Source: Echinostoma caproni (taxonomy: Eukaryota; Platyhelminthes; Trematoda; Plagiorchiida; Echinostomatidae). From it: a stretch of 64,000 nucleotides of DNA. How positions within the stretch are numbered: the first letter of the stretch is position 1; the number at the start of each line of letters is the position of its first letter. Location: NCBI GenBank assembly GCA_900618425.1, contig UZAN01040170.1, positions 1 through 64,000 of the forward strand. Reading direction: 5' to 3'. The notes under the pieces were generated by a model. That model made no database searches and was not told the DNA's origin. It was given only the letters and a program-made list of their open reading frames with translations. This document shows, one piece after another, positions 59,678 through 64,000 of the stretch. Both the position numbers and the translations under genes were made by a program.

Positions 59678-60191
59678 CCGACACTTTGCTTGACTAATAT
59701 NNNNNNNNNNNNNNNNNNNNNNNNNNNNNNNNNNNNNNNNNNNNNNNNNNNNNNNNNNNNNNNNNNNNNNNNNNNNNNNNNNNNNNNNNNNNNNNNNNNN
59801 NNNNNNNNNNNNNNNNNNNNNNNNNNNNNNNNNNNNNNNNNNNNNNNNNNNNNNNNNNNNNNNNNNNNNNNNNNNNNNNNNNNNNNNNNNNNNNNNNNNN
59901 NNNNNNNNNNNNNNNNNNNNNNNNNNNNNNNNNNNNNNNNNNNNNNNNNNNNNNNNNNNNNNNNNNNNNNNNNNNNNNNNNNNNNNNNNNNNNNNNNNNN
60001 NNNNNNNNNNNNNNNNNNNNNNNNNNNNNNNNNNNNNNNNNNNNNNNNNNNNNNNNNNNNNNNNNNNNNNNNNNNNNNNNNNNNNNNNNNNNNNNNNNNN
60101 NNNNNNNNNNNNNNNNNNNNNNNNNNNNNNNNNNNNNNNNNNNNNNNNNNNNNNNNNNNNNNNNNNNNCCGACACTTTGCTTGACTAATAT
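59678..60191. other. Assembly gap (468 N) bordered by identical 23-mers
   Basis: Bases 59701-60168 are all N. The 23 bases before the gap (59678-59700) are identical to the 23 after it (60169-60191), beginning ccgacactttgc. The two contig ends probably overlap, so the gap may be false. Long frames that run through the N block are artefacts. Confidence 0.97.
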
Positions 60192-62683
60192 GAAAACAAC
60201 CACAAATGGTTAGTTTGTTTCACCCAGAAAAGGAGATACTGCCAAAAAATATCGACATGGAATATCAGAAATTTCTTTTTCACAGGACACATACAACGAG
60301 CTGAATACCGTCATTAAAGCAAGTGGCTTTCACCGTAAAACCACATTTGTTAGCTTTGACAAGGACGTTGCGGTTTTTCAATATACTTTTTTCGTGACGA
60401 ACAGTGCGTGTGTGCAGTAGATGAGTTGTATGGCGTCAAGTTCAAAACTACACATCGAACATCAGCTGCGCAGTTATCAGTTTTGGTGTGGTTCATGGTC
60501 AGCTAGAATTTCAGAGATAATTTGTTTTCGTACAAGTCGATTTGTTAACCTGGCACATGACTATGTGCTTATGTGTTTAAAAGAAAAATGTCAGAGGTAG
60601 AGTAGGCGTGATCTAATACGAATGGACTTTTCACCACATCTGAGCCAGGGACGATCACAGCCAACACGTGTTTAAGCACCCATGTACGAAAGGATATGGT
60701 GTTTAGCTGGTGTGTGAGAGCGGAAGGAAAAAACGATTGTCCTGGTTTTCGACAAACTCGAGTATAGTCACATCAAAGTTCCAATACGTCTATAACCTAC
60801 CCAGGTCAGATCCTAGCGCTATTGCTCTCTCGAAGAGTATCAGCAATATCATGTAAACACTTAAAACCCAGAGAAACCCGAGACGCTTGTTTTTTTCAAG
60901 GTCATTGTCGATTTTTTTTGGTTTTCTATCACATTCTGACTGTCACGCTTTTCGTTCGCCCTGCAGACACACCCCAGTTATTGGACATAACGGGTACAGT
61001 TTGTTTCACTTTGCACATTCTGCACCATATAGTTCTAAACCGATGGAAATCTGACAACTCTGCCCGTGCCACTGGTAGGCTCTATACACTTGAACGTGAC
61101 TCACCAAATCGGGATCGACTCAGTAGCACTTGGAAATCATCTTACGCATTCCAATAATCACTGCCGTGCATTACGCGGCGTGTATAGTGCCCTCCAAAGC
61201 TACTGGTACAATCGAATTTTCCGTCTAATCGTTTCTTTCACCGTTTCACCACTTGGTTGTAAGAAGTGCACAATTCAATCCAATCAAAGAGGGAGTATTT
61301 CGCCAATTCTCTTCTTACTGACTAGACTACTTCGAGTTGTCAAATTACCGCAGCGGAGTTACTCGTGTCCATTATCGGTCTTCTCGGACATTCTCGTTTA
61401 GTTACCTTTTGTAATTCGTATAGATATCTAGAAATACCTGTGCCTACTGGTCGGATTCCGCCGAACACTAAAACAAAAGCAGCGATTCCGTCTTGCTTAA
61501 GGTTTTTGAATTGTATTGGACCTCGAATTCTCGATATCCACGGTTTTTTTTCTTGTCTCTGCAATGTACACCAATTTCGTTTTGTCTAGAAGTAGAACAT
61601 TGACTTTCTCCCAGTCATCCTTTCGATTTATAACAACCAGGCCTGGTTCGGATTATACTAATTGCCTCTGAATTGTATGGTATTTCTCTCAGTTCACCAA
61701 AAAGTTACTTCTATAGTATATCTTACCCATTTTGTGACTGATAGCAAGACTGTACAAAAGCGGACATCAGTTGCTCCACTTTAACCACGAATAATGACTG
61801 CAGATGCACCAATCGGCAGTACAAGAGACCTCAAACTGAACTCCTCTGTCCATTCACCTAACATCAAGTGGCCAACTGTCACCAACGTCGCAGCCGAGGG
61901 CTGATCACCTAAGCGGTAGTTCCAACCCGGGTATGGTAAGCATGAGTGAGAATACCTCACCATTATAACATCTGGGTGACATAAAACATGGTCGACCTAT
62001 TACGGATGCATTGATTGTGGGAATTCCGCCAGTCGCAACAGAGTCGTCTTTATAGAGTATTAGGTGGCTTATCAAATCCATCAATCCTCGTAATCAGACA
62101 CTATCGGTCGAGCACGTTAAGCTCGATATCTTCAACAGGTAGTGGCTACGCTGTGTAGAAGTAGATGGGCACTGGACCAGTAGCATCGGTGTGAATCTTC
62201 TTACTAGGTTTCTACCCGCCGTTTTTGTTCGTGCCCTAATCTCTCAAATGCTGCAAAAGTTTTCCCGACTGAAAACCTGCCCATAAATTTATTGATAAAA
62301 AAGTAAAAAGAAGTCCATTTGGTAGGGATTACTGTGTGAATCGACGGATCGTATCGCTTACTGCAATGATGAAGCTTTATAGGATTCACTCAGCTCAGTT
62401 CATCGGGGTTCAATTTTTTAACATTTGCAAGTTAATAAAAGGCGGTCACACCCGCCAGCGATTTGTTTGTTCGTTTTTCCATTCCTTAAACTGTTCGCAC
62501 CAATAAACCTCAGTGGCATATTTCTATGAGGATTTATTACTATTATTATTTCAATCGTTTCATTAGTTCCACAGAACACATTGAGATTGGAACAGTCCAA
62601 AGACCCATGCGTACTCCGTGAACCTAACAAATTCGTTAAGTTCCGTACGAAATTGGCTATGGCAAGCCAAGCTGTTATTCTCA

Positions 62684-62684
<1 letters not shown>
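60192..62684. other. Intergenic stretch, nothing recognised
   Basis: Two overlapping plus-strand frames of 111 codons (60822-61157 and 61066-61401) show no domain. The strand is pyrimidine-rich near 61200-61700. No transposon motif could be confirmed. Confidence 0.42.

Positions 62685-62731
<47 letters not shown>
62685..62731 (+). repeat. (TTA)n microsatellite
   Basis: About fifteen uninterrupted TTA/ATT units. A shorter, related tattattattt tract lies at 62540-62551. Confidence 0.96.
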
Positions 62732-64000
62732 GAAAAGAGTCATTTTCAACAAGTGCAGTAGCCAGTTTAAATTTAAATTTTGTTGAAACTGCATGAATTC
62801 AATAGTTACCTGAGAAAAACATGGATAGATTCAAAGAACCATCATTTCCAAATCAATGCTTTATGTGGAAATCACTTTGATACTTCTGCAGCTAAATTGT
62901 ATTACGGTCCAAGTGAAGATTTTTACCGTCTGAAGTATGGTGAACATCACCTGGTATAACTCAATTCCACCGCTGAGTGTGGTTTCTATTGGCGTTGAAA
63001 CCTGAGTCAAACAAACGCTTCGCCAAATCAAAGTTAAAAATAGACCACTTTTATGGCTTTGATTCCTGTAAAAGACAGATGCCTATTCCCGCAAGTCAAT
63101 AGATTCCTTCCCAAAAATTACACTTTCTCTTTCTTGTATTTTGCATTTCCAAACAGATATCTATACTCAGATTACGTGTCACCATCTTAGGAGTTGTTTT
63201 ACCCTTGAAAAGTAGTGATTTACAAACCGGTTTCATCTCAGTAGCAGTGAGCTTATTTAGCAAGCTTTAGCGTTCCAAAATGCTGTCCACAAGTCGCACT
63301 GGGTATTCATTTTGAAGGAAAACGTCTCGAATAAACCTCAGTTCTGTCTCAGTGGTATTCTCTGCACATATTCTCCGCACAGAGGCACTGAATTAGGTTT
63401 CTTTTCCGTTCCCAAACTACATAGCTTTGAAATAGATATGCTGAATATTCCAGGATAGCTTCCTGTGGATGGTGCATTGAATGGTTCCGTCTGATTGACG
63501 GATTCGTAGATCGTCTCTTTGTTCTCTAGAGAACTTTATGGTCGAATGAACTGAGTTAAGTTCTTTTAAGAGTCCTGACAGATTCACAGTCACTGACAGA
63601 GCACAAAATTCATCCTCATAGCGTTTGTACAATGTGCAACGATGGATTGTTCGCTTTAGGACGTTATTCTCCAGCGTACCCATGAAGACATCCAGAGGAG
63701 ATCCCATTGCTAGCCCATCTATTTGACGACAAACTTCATCAAGTCAAGTTAAACTAAGCTTTATACATCCGAAGGGTGAATTTTCAGCGATTTTTCACGT
63801 GAATACAGTAGAATTGTGGGGGGATCGCATACGAATGTGAATGGGATAAAAAACGATAGATAGGTTAAAAAATAATAAATAAACTAACTAATGAGGTTTG
63901 CCACCAGACTTGTAATAATGGGTGCTCGATTCGCTAAAAAGCAGAAAAGAAAAGGGAGGATGCTGTTTCTGTAAGTGACGATGCGTGCAGGAAGGAGCTT
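62732..64000. other. Intergenic stretch to the window end
   Basis: One minus-strand frame of 96 codons (63417-63707), with no recognised motif. Part of a longer gene could lie beyond the window. Confidence 0.42.

Noticed and set aside
59504..60203. Frames of 170-226 codons at 59.5-60.2 kb
   Set aside because: They consist almost entirely of unknown residues from the N block.

Overview
The window is eukaryotic, from a draft assembly of a repeat-rich animal genome. Coding density is very low. Open frames are short and scattered. The one convincing host gene is split by introns with GT-AG borders, and decayed retrotransposons are everywhere. The host gene belongs to a P-loop sulfotransferase family (Sulfotransfer_4 type) that is common in flatworms and molluscs. 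Together with CR1/Jockey-like LINEs, a Ty3/gypsy element and tRNA-derived SINEs, this suggests a digenean trematode such as a liver-fluke relative. That assignment is inference; no species-specific marker was seen.

Layout. 0-6 kb: intergenic DNA with a 519-bp repeat (598-1116) that recurs almost unchanged at 58783-59301, a GAT/ATA microsatellite, a very large imperfect palindrome (about 4185-5055) and a tRNA-derived SINE. 6-13.7 kb: nothing recognisable. 13.8-17.7 kb: a dead Tc1/mariner transposon followed by a frameshifted LINE. 20.5-21.7 kb: an inverted-repeat element with a tRNA-like core, and a possible solo LTR. 22.3-24.7 kb: the sulfotransferase gene on the minus strand. 24.7-42 kb: intergenic DNA with microsatellites, a 136-nt hairpin at 30.3 kb, a SINE, a CpG-rich open patch at 39.2-39.8 kb and a second copy of the inverted-repeat element at 40.7 kb. 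42.3-46.7 kb: a Ty3/gypsy element on the minus strand with recognisable gag, protease, RT, RNase H and integrase and short diverged LTRs. 48.1-49.6 kb: an older relative of the 15-kb LINE. 51.7-56 kb: a possible orphan exon, an unexplained open frame and three more SINE copies. 58.8-60.2 kb: the second copy of the 519-bp repeat, then a 468-bp assembly gap. 60-64 kb: intergenic DNA with a TTA microsatellite.

The genes do not form an operon or pathway. The picture is one host gene in a sea of transposon remains of different ages. No CRISPR, phage, rRNA or convincing functional tRNA was seen, and I found no clear new multi-gene system. The observations most worth following are the palindrome, the miRNA-like hairpin, the dispersed near-identical 519-bp repeat, and the fact that every N-run is bordered by the same short sequence on both sides, which points to mis-joined overlapping contigs.
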